Notes under the pieces: generated by a model | Told to the model about the DNA's origin: nothing | The model's database searches: none | The model's input: the letters and a program-made list of their open reading frames with translations, nothing else | Translations under genes and position numbers: made by a program | Shown: positions 1 to 6,551 of the stretch, one piece after another | How positions within the stretch are numbered: the first letter of the stretch is position 1 | Layout of the letters: every line of letters begins with the position of its first letter | NCBI GenBank assembly: GCA_016193165.1 | Contig: JACPST010000063.1 | Span: 1 to 7,290 of the forward strand | Source: Deltaproteobacteria bacterium | GTDB lineage: Bacteria > Bdellovibrionota > JACOXK01 > 2-02-FULL-40-11 | Reading direction: 5' to 3' | DNA: 7,290 bases

Positions 1-2017
1 AGGCGCCAAAGAAATTTTGGTGGATATTGCGAACGGTGGCTTTTGAAATCTGAATCGCTGAGATAACCGCTTGAATCCCCTCCCCCATCAAAATCATATC
101 TCCAGCTTCAATCGCCACATCTGTTCCTCTGCCAATCGCAAATCCCACATGAGCGCGTGATAAAGACGGCGCGTCATTCATCCCATCTCCGACCATTCCT
201 ACTTTTTCACCTTGCAGCTGAAGTTCTTTAATTTTTTTCTCCTTATCTGCCGGCAAAAGCTCCGCATACACTTCAGAAATTCCAAGTTTTTGAGCGATCG
301 CCCGCGCCGTTTTGGCATTATCCCCTGTCATTAAAATAATTTTAAGCCCCAGTTTTTTGAGCGCCTCTATTGTGCTGCTGGCATCTTTTTTAATTTGATC
401 TGAGATACTGATACTTCCGATGACTTTTTCTTCTAAAGCCAAATAAATGGGAGTGTCTGCCTGGTTTTCAAAATTTCCTACGTTAACACGCGCGTGACGC
501 ATGAGTTTCATATTCCCAAAATAAATTCTTTTTCCTTCAAATGCCGCCCAAACGCCCTGACCTGCTTCCGCGTGAAAATTTTGAACAGGTAAAAAATCTA
601 AATTTTTCTCTTTAGCTTTATTGACAATGGCTTGAGCCAATGGATGTTCCGAATGCCGCTCAAGGCTTCCCGCAAGTTGTAAAATTTTTGATTCATCAAA
701 CCCGGAAGATCCCACAACTCGAGTAACTTCAGGACGTCCTTCGGTCACAGTTCCTGTTTTATCAAAAACAATCGTCGTTAAGTGCCCGGCCTGCTCGAGA
801 GCTTCTCCTTTTCGAATTAAAATGCCATGTTGCGCTGCTTTTCCAACACCTACCATAATGGAAAGTGGAGTTGCAAGTCCTAAGGCGCATGGACATGCAA
901 CAATGAGAACGGTCATCATGGTCACAAACGCATAGGGGAGAGAAGGCAGAGGTCCCAAATAAAACCAAAGGACAAACGTGATCACCGCTAAGCCAATGAC
1001 AATTGGAACGAAGATAGACGCGATACGATCCGCCAATCGCCCCAAACGAGGTTTTGAACTTTGCGCCTGACGAACAAGCTCAATAATCCGGGCCAGCGCG
1101 GTTTCTTTCCCCACACGCGTGGCCTGAAACAAAAAACTTCCGCTTTTATTGAGTGTTCCAGCGTGAACCTCTTGTCCTACTCCTTTTTCAAGCGGCATGG
1201 GCTCACCCGTCAGCATCGACTCATCCACCCAAGAACTGCCTTCGATCACTTTTCCATCGACAGGAATTTTTTCACCCGGACGAACACGCACGCTATCTCC
1301 CACGCAAACGTTTTCCAGAGGCATATCGGCTTCTATGAGGTTTCTAACCACACGCGCCATTTTAGGCTGAAGCCCTAATAATTTTTGAATGGCCTCAGAA
1401 GTTTTTCCACGAGCCTTAGCTTCAATGGCACTGCCTAAATTCACAAACGCAATAATAATGACCGCAGCCTCAAAATAGACGTGGCGGGCAAACTCGGGCA
1501 AAAGTGTTGGAAATAAAGAAAGCAGCATCGAATAGACCCATGCAGCTCCTGTTCCCACAGCTATGAGCGTTTCCATGGTTGCTGTTTGATTTAAAAGAGC
1601 GTTCCAAGCTCCAGTAAAAAAATGTCCCCCAGAGTAAATCAAAATTCCCAGAGTCAAAATCCCAACGACAATCCAAAAGGATTGAGCCTCCTCTAAGGAA
1701 GGCAAGCCATGAAATAGATCTCCACCAAAGAGCGGAACACCTAAGGTGCCTGCCACCAAAGCCTTGAGCAAAAGTTTTTTAAAATATAAGAGATCTTCAC
1801 CCGTTGATTGGCCATCTTTAGAGATTTCTCGGGCTCCATAGCCTGCTTTTGATATGGCTGAAATTATATCTGTTGCCAAAAATTTGCCTTGTACGTAGGC
1901 GGTGCGCTCTACAAGATTAACAGTGGCTTCTTGAACATTGGCAGTAGCCTTGAGCACCTTCTCAAGTGTAGCCACACATCCCGCGCATTTCATGCCTGAA
2001 ATTAAAAATCGTTTCAT
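1..2017 (-). CDS. copA: Copper-translocating P1B-type ATPase, 3' end cut by window edge
   Basis: Inner-membrane pump expected to export Cu(I) from the cytoplasm using ATP. Reading down from the ATG at 2017 gives 672 uninterrupted codons. Seen in order: one N-terminal HMA metal-binding domain with GMKCAGC (CxxC at residues 11-14); two leading helices (about 82-102 and 114-138) with a GG kink at 130-131, the ion-entry platform in CopA structures; actuator TGE at 270-272; transmembrane CPC at 375-377; phosphorylated Asp419 in DKTGT; nucleotide-binding HP at 458-459; TGDN at 564-567; GDGMNDAP at 610-617. The frame is still open at base 1, so roughly the last 70-80 residues and two helices are missing, including the TM7/TM8 residues that would confirm Cu(I) specificity. 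The CPC motif and the cytoplasmic [12 protein letters not shown] segment match the P1B-1 (CopA) group. The start lies 2 nt after the MFS stop, preceded by GAAGGA. No CueR or CsoR box was recognised. Confidence 0.95.
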   Translation of the reverse strand, partial: MKRFLISGMKCAGCVATLEKVLKATANVQEATVNLVERTAYVQGKFLATDIISAISKAGYGAREISKDGQSTGEDLLYFKKLLLKALVAGTLGVPLFGGDLFHGLPSLEEAQSFWIVVGILTLGILIYSGGHFFTGAWNALLNQTATMETLIAVGTGAAWVYSMLLSLFPTLLPEFARHVYFEAAVIIIAFVNLGSAIEAKARGKTSEAIQKLLGLQPKMARVVRNLIEADMPLENVCVGDSVRVRPGEKIPVDGKVIEGSSWVDESMLTGEPMPLEKGVGQEVHAGTLNKSGSFLFQATRVGKETALARIIELVRQAQSSKPRLGRLADRIASIFVPIVIGLAVITFVLWFYLGPLPSLPYAFVTMMTVLIVACPCALGLATPLSIMVGVGKAAQHGILIRKGEALEQAGHLTTIVFDKTGTVTEGRPEVTRVVGSSGFDESKILQLAGSLERHSEHPLAQAIVNKAKEKNLDFLPVQNFHAEAGQGVWAAFEGKRIYFGNMKLMRHARVNVGNFENQADTPIYLALEEKVIGSISISDQIKKDASSTIEALKKLGLKIILMTGDNAKTARAIAQKLGISEVYAELLPADKEKKIKELQLQGEKVGMVGDGMNDAPSLSRAHVGFAIGRGTDVAIEAGDMILMGEGIQAVISAIQISKATVRNIHQNFFGA

Positions 2018-2019
2018 TT

Positions 2020-3210
2020 TTATGTTCCTTCAGAAATATGTCTAAAGGTTTTATATAAAATAAGATCGTAAAAAATTTTAATCGAAGAGCCAATGAAAAA
2101 AGGAGCTGAGAGACTTAACCCTTTAATGGCTTGTCCTGCCAGCGCCGGAGAAAGTCCCCATCCCAAAGTTCTTGTCACATTTAAAATTCCAATCGCAAAT
2201 GTCCTTTCATGAGGCTCCACAATAGAGGCAACATAAGATTGGCGTGTAGGAACATCCATCTCCACAAATGATTCTCGAATGAGATAGAGAACAATCGCAA
2301 GCCATAGCGCTGGAGAAAGAGCCACTAGCATGAGCACAATATTGGAAGGAATATGAGTAAAAACCATAGTGTTTACAAGACCCATTTTTTTAGCCAACCA
2401 GGCCGCCCCTAAAAAAGAAAGGGCATTGGCAATCCGAGCTCCAAAAAAAATAAGGCCAATGACTTCTTCCGTCACACCAAATTTTTTATAAAACCAGTAA
2501 GAAACCAAAGCACCCGTCAAAAACCCTCCTCCCAAAGCATCCAAAAAAGAAATTCCCGCAAACTTCATGACGCGCTTTTGAGATTGTTTAGAAATTTTTT
2601 GAGTGGGATCTTTATGCACTTCTACCTTATGCGACAAGTTTAAGTAACAAAGAATACACACAAACAAAAGAAAGCCATAAAAAGCAAACACTGCTTGATA
2701 GGATAAAATTTCTGAAACAGCCCATTTTGTTCGAAGTAAAAAAGGAAGACTTCCCAAAAGACTCCCTAGCGCATGTCCCACGTCCATCACCAAGCTATAC
2801 CAAGCAAACGCTTTAGTCCGTTCATGAACGGTAGACACTGAAGAAAGAATCGATTGCTCAATGGAAAAAGACGCCAACCGATCCCGCCCCATCCCATTGA
2901 CCATTCCCAAAAATACAGCTCCACATAAAACCAAAAAATGAAGTTTCAACATCAAAGCCACAGCACCGCCTATGGAAAAAAGTGCTAAGAGTAAAAGAGA
3001 ATTTCGTCGACCCAAAGAGTCAGCCCAAAAACTCATGACCAAAGTCGCGGCGGCGCCCCCTAGTAAACCAAAGGTAGTTAAGACACCAATGTGAGGAGCT
3101 GAAAATCCTAACTTTGCCCAATAAATGGCAATGACAACACCGGTGAGGGAAACACCGGTAGAACGTAAGAACGCACATATATAAATCAGAAGATGATCTT
3201 TATGAAACAT
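2020..3210 (-). CDS. Major facilitator superfamily transporter, substrate unknown
   Basis: A 396-residue integral membrane protein of normal length for a 12-helix MFS carrier. The classic loop 2-3 motif A is present as WADSLGRR at residues 62-69. A charged cytoplasmic loop (about 191-215, rich in Lys) divides the N- and C-terminal halves. Other notable segments are GMGRDR at 106-111 and [19 protein letters not shown] at 318-336, which look like a widespread uncharacterised MFS branch. The substrate cannot be read from the sequence. The start is the only possible ATG, because an in-frame TGA occurs nine codons upstream. Its ribosome binding site, AAAAAGG, ends only 3 nt before the ATG, which is unusually close. 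The gene lies 72 nt after hppA and 2 nt before copA. Coupling to copA hints at a metal or stress-related substrate, but this is inference only. Confidence 0.9.
   Translation of the reverse strand: MFHKDHLLIYICAFLRSTGVSLTGVVIAIYWAKLGFSAPHIGVLTTFGLLGGAAATLVMSFWADSLGRRNSLLLLALFSIGGAVALMLKLHFLVLCGAVFLGMVNGMGRDRLASFSIEQSILSSVSTVHERTKAFAWYSLVMDVGHALGSLLGSLPFLLRTKWAVSEILSYQAVFAFYGFLLFVCILCYLNLSHKVEVHKDPTQKISKQSQKRVMKFAGISFLDALGGGFLTGALVSYWFYKKFGVTEEVIGLIFFGARIANALSFLGAAWLAKKMGLVNTMVFTHIPSNIVLMLVALSPALWLAIVLYLIRESFVEMDVPTRQSYVASIVEPHERTFAIGILNVTRTLGWGLSPALAGQAIKGLSLSAPFFIGSSIKIFYDLILYKTFRHISEGT
2026..2031 (-). promoter_or_regulatory. Ribosome binding site of copA inside the end of the MFS gene
   Basis: On the minus strand GAAGGA lies 8 nt before the ATG at 2017. 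It falls within the last codons of the MFS gene, whose TAA stop is at 2022-2020. The 2-nt spacing between stop and start supports translational coupling and fixes the copA start. Confidence 0.75.
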
Positions 3211-3214
3211 GGGC

Positions 3215-3244
3215 CTTTTTGAACAGTCCCCACTTTTTCAACAG
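3215..3244. repeat. Pair of 12-nt near-identical direct repeats before the MFS gene
   Basis: On the plus strand CTTTTTGAACAG (3215-3226) and CTTTTTCAACAG (3233-3244) differ at one base and are offset by 18 nt, with TCCCCA between them. They fill most of the MFS upstream region, and the MFS ribosome binding site lies at the edge of the first copy. Their role is unknown: they could be a regulator site or the remnant of a dispersed repeat. Confidence 0.55.
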
Positions 3245-3256
3245 ACCGGGGCGAGA

Positions 3257-3291
3257 ACGAAGTATAAACCCAAAAATGAGAGCTACTTCGT
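3257..3291. repeat. 8-bp perfect inverted repeat spanning the hppA stop codon
   Basis: ACGAAGTA (3257-3264) and TACTTCGT (3284-3291) are exact reverse complements separated by 19 nt. No U-tract follows on the minus strand, so it is not a classic intrinsic terminator. One arm overlaps a TATACT hexamer (3266-3261, minus) that could be the -10 of an internal promoter for the MFS-copA pair. It could be an operator, an mRNA 3'-end stem or chance. Confidence 0.35.
3261..3266 (-). promoter_or_regulatory. Possible -10 element of an internal MFS-copA promoter
   Basis: TATACT on the minus strand matches the sigma70 -10 consensus at five of six bases and would give a leader of roughly 40 nt to the MFS start. 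No recognisable -35 hexamer or extended -10 is present at the right distance, so this is only a candidate, perhaps needing an activator. Confidence 0.2.
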
Positions 3292-5682
3292 GCTAATGCG
3301 CATGCCATAAAAAGATCTCCCCACAAAAAAGAGCCCTACAACAAAAAATACAGCCCCAATCCACAGCGCTACTTGCTGAGCAGATACGGCAATTTCTACT
3401 GCCAATAAACCAAATAATGTCGTAAATTTAATGATGGGATTTAAAGCAACAGATGAAGTATCTTTATAGGGATCTCCAACGGTATCTCCCACCACTGTAG
3501 CGGCATGAAGAGCAGTTCCTTTTTCTTTCAAATCAACTTCTACCACTTTCTTGGCATTGTCCCACGCCCCACCCGCGTTGGCCATAAAGATAGCTTGGAA
3601 AAGACCAAACACCGCAATGGAAATCAAATAAGAAGCAAAGAATGTGGGATCAAAGCACGCAAACGCCAAGGTGAATGAAAAGATGACTCCAAAGATATTA
3701 ATCATCCCCGCTTGAGCATATTGAGTACAAATCTTGACCACATTTTTGGAAGCTTCAACATCTGCTTTCGCGGCAGTATCAAGACGAATATTTTTCTTAA
3801 TGTATTCTACGGCTCGATAAGCTCCGGTCGTTACCGCTTGCATTGAAGCCCCCGAAAACCAATAAATGACAGCACCCCCGGTAATAAATCCTAAAAGCAC
3901 TTTAGGATTTAAAAGATCAAGTTTAAGATTAAGGAGCAAGATAATTGAAAAGATCATCGTCGTTGCCCCAATGACTGCTGTTCCAATCAGCACAGGCTTC
4001 GCAGTAGCTTTAAATGTATTTCCCGCGGAATCATTTTCTTCGAGAAGATGCTTACCTCGCCCAAAATCAGGTTTAAACCCATACTCGCGCTCAATTTCTG
4101 ATTTTGCGTTTGGCAAATGCTCAATTTGAGAAAGCTCAAATACCGATTGGGCATTGTCTGTCACAGGGCCATAGCTATCGACAGCAATGGTCACAGGCCC
4201 CATGCCCAAAAATCCAAAGGCCACAAGCCCAAATGCAAAGACAGATGGATAAACCATATACGCGTCTAAGCCTGTCGTAGAAGTCAGATAGGCAACAAAC
4301 ATGAGAGCAACCATAACAAGCCCTTTCCAAAAAGCGCTGAAATTTCCTGCGACAAGGCCCGAAAGGATACCTAAGGAGGCGCCTCCTTCCCGAGCTGCAG
4401 ACACAATTTCACCCACGTGTTTAGATTTGGCTGAAGTAAAAATCTTGGTAAATTCAGGAATCACAGCCGCGGCAATAGTCCCGCAACTAATAATCGTTGA
4501 AAGTTTCCACCACAAATCTGGCCCCAAATCTGAAATTAATAAATAACTCACAGTATAGGTCACTCCAATTGAAATTAAAGAAGTAAGCCATACAAGAGAG
4601 GTTAGAGGCGCTTCAAAATTAAAGGCATCTTTTACGGCATAAAGCGCATGAGAAATTTTGTTATTAACCCAATAAGAACCCACAGAAGTGACAATCATCA
4701 AAATCCGCATTGCAAAAATCCAAATAATAAATTTGGCTTGAAGCTCCACGCCGCCGGGCGCATGCTCTAACGTCCCATTAGCACCCATAAGCATTCCGAC
4801 AGCCAACACAATAAAACTAATGAGCGCAACTCCAGTCACCCCATACGTTTCAAATCCATCGGCAGTGGGACCCACAGAATCTCCGGCATTATCACCCGTA
4901 CAATCTGCAATCACCCCTGGGTTTCTGGCATCATCTTCTTTAATGTTAAAAACAATTTTCATGAGATCTGATCCAATATCCGCAATCTTTGTAAAGATCC
5001 CCCCGCAAATCCGAAGCGCTGAAGCGCCTAAAGATTCTCCAATGGCAAACCCCACAAAACAAGCTCCGGCACTTTCACGAGGAACAAAAAGCAAAATAAA
5101 AATCATCATGACAAGCTCTACGCAAATGAGAAGCACTCCAATAGACATTCCAGAGCGAAGAGGAATTTCCATCACGGGATAAGGTTTCCCTTTTAAAGAG
5201 GCAAACGCTGTTCGACTATTGGCGTAGGTATTAAGCCGCATGCCAAACCAGGCCACACTAAAGGAGCCCAAAATCCCAACGACAGACCACAGAAAAATGA
5301 GAAGCACACGGGGCAGAGCCAATCCTTGAAGCACATAAAAATAATAAAAAATACAAGATCCGATAAAAACTTCAAGAAGCATCAAGAGTTTTCCTTGCTG
5401 CAAAAGATAGGTTTTGCACGTTTCGTAAATCAAAGAAGAAACATCCAGCATGGCGGGGTGAGACGGAAGGCGCTTTGTTCTGATAAATTCATACCCTCCA
5501 AAGAGCATCCCTAAAAGGGCAATGACAATGCCGCCCAAAAGAATAGAGGTTCCGGCAACACTGAATCCAAAAAGATTAAAATAAGTTGATGAAAAATCAG
5601 GAATATGAAGCTCTACTTCACTGGCATAACCATTTCCTGACACAAGAAGACTCACAAACGCTAAGAATAGTATTTTTAACAT
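3283..5682 (-). CDS. hppA: Membrane-bound proton/sodium-translocating pyrophosphatase, divergent type
   Basis: Hydrolyses cytoplasmic pyrophosphate and uses the energy to pump H+ or Na+ across the membrane. From the ATG at 5682 it is 799 residues with about 16 helices after a signal-peptide-like start (residues 1-20, possible cleavage after GYA), longer than the usual 660-770. Substrate and Mg2+ motifs: GGIFTKIADIGSDL (227-240), EDDARNPGVIAD (249-260), GDNAGD (263-268), VDSYGPVTDN (501-510), ANAGGAWDNAKK (701-712) and GDTVGDPYKDTSS (732-744). The usual DNVGDNVGD appears as DCTGDNAGD, and DTSGP as DTSSV. Glu278 in ADGFE is the likely gate residue. Lys558 in GNTFKA occupies the position that confers K+ independence in canonical enzymes. 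A loop of about 19 extra residues precedes it (about 520-550). These traits suggest the divergent Na+-regulated H+-pumping subfamily. The start was chosen for its ribosome binding site and promoter; an in-frame ATG at 5754 is the alternative. Confidence 0.95.
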   Translation of the reverse strand: MLKILFLAFVSLLVSGNGYASEVELHIPDFSSTYFNLFGFSVAGTSILLGGIVIALLGMLFGGYEFIRTKRLPSHPAMLDVSSLIYETCKTYLLQQGKLLMLLEVFIGSCIFYYFYVLQGLALPRVLLIFLWSVVGILGSFSVAWFGMRLNTYANSRTAFASLKGKPYPVMEIPLRSGMSIGVLLICVELVMMIFILLFVPRESAGACFVGFAIGESLGASALRICGGIFTKIADIGSDLMKIVFNIKEDDARNPGVIADCTGDNAGDSVGPTADGFETYGVTGVALISFIVLAVGMLMGANGTLEHAPGGVELQAKFIIWIFAMRILMIVTSVGSYWVNNKISHALYAVKDAFNFEAPLTSLVWLTSLISIGVTYTVSYLLISDLGPDLWWKLSTIISCGTIAAAVIPEFTKIFTSAKSKHVGEIVSAAREGGASLGILSGLVAGNFSAFWKGLVMVALMFVAYLTSTTGLDAYMVYPSVFAFGLVAFGFLGMGPVTIAVDSYGPVTDNAQSVFELSQIEHLPNAKSEIEREYGFKPDFGRGKHLLEENDSAGNTFKATAKPVLIGTAVIGATTMIFSIILLLNLKLDLLNPKVLLGFITGGAVIYWFSGASMQAVTTGAYRAVEYIKKNIRLDTAAKADVEASKNVVKICTQYAQAGMINIFGVIFSFTLAFACFDPTFFASYLISIAVFGLFQAIFMANAGGAWDNAKKVVEVDLKEKGTALHAATVVGDTVGDPYKDTSSVALNPIIKFTTLFGLLAVEIAVSAQQVALWIGAVFFVVGLFFVGRSFYGMRISTK

Positions 5683-5690
5683 GGTATTTT

Positions 5691-5700
5691 TCCTTTCCTT
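5691..5700 (-). promoter_or_regulatory. Ribosome binding site deciding the hppA start
   Basis: AAGGAAAGGA on the minus strand ends 8 nt before the ATG at 5682. It lies just downstream of the predicted transcription start near 5705, giving a leader of roughly 20 nt. This favours 5682 over the in-frame ATG 24 codons upstream at 5754. Confidence 0.75.
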
Positions 5701-5711
5701 AGAATTTTGAG

Positions 5712-5741
5712 AAAATAACTGGAGATGCCGTGCCTTGTCAA
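5712..5741 (-). promoter_or_regulatory. Sigma70-type promoter of hppA
   Basis: A perfect -35 TTGACA (5741-5736) is followed by an 18-nt spacer and -10 TATTTT (5717-5712), which keeps the key A at position 2 and T at position 6. Transcription would start near 5705, between the -10 and the ribosome binding site. The -35 overlaps the -35 of the divergent mtgA promoter. Confidence 0.6.
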
Positions 5742-5763
5742 TTCTTTTGAACATGTGTATAGT
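5735..5763 (+). promoter_or_regulatory. Sigma70-type promoter of mtgA
   Basis: -35 TTGTCA (5735-5740, five of six consensus bases), an ideal 17-nt spacer and -10 TATAGT (5758-5763, five of six). The start of transcription would fall at about 5769-5772, essentially at the mtgA ATG at 5773, so the transcript is probably leaderless or nearly so. Confidence 0.6.
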
Positions 5764-5772
5764 CCTCCTCTT

Positions 5773-6513
5773 ATGAAAAAAAGACGTCTTTTCATGGCGT
5801 TACTGATGCTGCTTCTAGTCGTCGGAACAAGCTTTTTTCTTCTCGAATTTCCAGATACCAGCCTCTTAAAAACACATTATCCGGTCATTTTTACCAAAGG
5901 ATTTCAAAAACCTAAAGTTTTTTTCGTTAAGAATCGCCCACTTCACTGGGTTTCTTTAAATGAGGTTTCGGACAAAATCTTAGGGGCCATTTTGGTCAGC
6001 GAAGACTGGGCATTTTATCATCACAAGGGACTCGATCCCAATCAAATTAAAAAAGCTCTCGAGATTAATTGGAAAAAGGGGCGGTTTGTCCGAGGGGCCA
6101 GCACCATTACTCAGCAAGTGGTACGCAATGTCTTCTTAACTAAGGATAAAAATCTATGGCGGAAATTTAAAGAAATCATTTTGGCCCTTCGGCTTGAAAA
6201 GGAATTGAGTAAAAATAAAATATTAGAAATTTATTTAAATATCGCCGAGTGGGGAAATGGACTCTATGGCATTGACCTTGCCTCTCAATACTATTTTAGC
6301 AAACATCCCTATGAACTGACAGCCCGGGAAGGAGCATTTTTAGCCGTACTTCTTCCCAGTCCAAAAAAATATAGCCGAACTTTCAAAGAACAGGGACTCA
6401 CAGAATTTGCCTTTCATCGAATGAACGACATCCTTCAAAAAATGACTCAAGCTCAGTATCTGACCCCTGAAGAATACGAAGAAGAAGTTTCAGAACCTTT
6501 GGTTTTAAACTAA
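5773..6513 (+). CDS. mtgA: Monofunctional peptidoglycan glycosyltransferase (GT51)
   Basis: Polymerises lipid II into glycan strands on the outer face of the inner membrane, without a transpeptidase domain. The 246 residues are normal for MtgA. A basic start (KKRR) precedes a single membrane anchor (about 6-25). The GT51 motifs are all present: SEDWAFYHHKGLD (76-88) with catalytic Glu77; GASTITQQ (108-115); RKFKEIILALRLE (130-142); KNKILEIYLN (147-156) with the second conserved Glu152; and EGAFLAVLLPSP (186-197). The ATG at 5773 gives the typical short cytoplasmic tail. An in-frame ATG at 5725 would add 16 unlikely residues, lies upstream of the predicted promoter and has no properly spaced ribosome binding site. 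No Shine-Dalgarno precedes 5773 either, which fits a leaderless mRNA. It is divergent from hppA and converges on the next gene with 20 nt between stop codons. Confidence 0.94.
   Translation: MKKRRLFMALLMLLLVVGTSFFLLEFPDTSLLKTHYPVIFTKGFQKPKVFFVKNRPLHWVSLNEVSDKILGAILVSEDWAFYHHKGLDPNQIKKALEINWKKGRFVRGASTITQQVVRNVFLTKDKNLWRKFKEIILALRLEKELSKNKILEIYLNIAEWGNGLYGIDLASQYYFSKHPYELTAREGAFLAVLLPSPKKYSRTFKEQGLTEFAFHRMNDILQKMTQAQYLTPEEYEEEVSEPLVLN
5779..5792. repeat. 14-bp perfect palindrome at the 5' end of mtgA
   Basis: AAAAGACGTCTTTT, centred on GACGTC, is its own reverse complement. It covers codons 3 to 7 of mtgA and lies just past the predicted transcription start, where an operator could sit. It also encodes the basic Lys-Arg tail, so chance is quite possible. 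Confidence 0.3.
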
Positions 6514-6517
6514 TCTT

Positions 6518-6551
6518 ATTCTAAGCTGAAAAATCAAAACTTTTTTAGAAT
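6518..6551. terminator. Weak AT-rich hairpin between convergent genes
   Basis: ATTCTAA (6518-6524) and TTAGAAT (6545-6551) are exact complements around a 20-nt loop that contains A-tracts and T-tracts (TTTTTT at 6541-6546). It could act as a shared bidirectional terminator for mtgA and the gene on the other strand, but the stem lacks GC pairs and overlaps the end of the latter's coding sequence. No better terminator is visible. Confidence 0.22.

Noticed and set aside
762..968. Short minus-strand frame overlapping the copA CPC and DKTGT region
   Set aside because: It is in another frame on the same strand as copA; the copA frame here carries the CPC and DKTGT motifs, so this frame is a shadow.
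1061..1378. Plus-strand open frame of 105 codons inside copA
   Set aside because: It is antisense to the conserved actuator and following region of copA, whose frame is intact, and the translation shows no domain-like features.
1..2017. Possible frameshift or pseudogene status of copA
   Set aside because: A codon-by-codon reading from 2017 to the left edge has no stop or shift and keeps every catalytic motif; it is only cut by the window boundary.
3211..3282. Copper-responsive CueR or CsoR operator before MFS-copA
   Set aside because: No MerR-family promoter with a 19-20 nt spacer and internal palindrome, and no GC-rich CsoR-type inverted repeat, could be identified in this gap.
3211..3282. 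Intrinsic terminator after hppA
   Set aside because: The 8-bp stem nearby has a long loop and no following U-tract on the minus strand, so read-through into the MFS gene is more likely.
4820..5182. Plus-strand open frame of 120 codons inside hppA
   Set aside because: It lies wholly antisense to a highly conserved part of hppA, has no ribosome binding site or family resemblance, and its Ser/Pro-rich composition is typical of a reversed membrane-protein frame.
5725..5772. Upstream start for mtgA at 5725
   Set aside because: The ATG directly abuts GGAG with no spacing, lies upstream of the predicted mtgA promoter, and would add 16 residues not expected before the KKRR membrane anchor.
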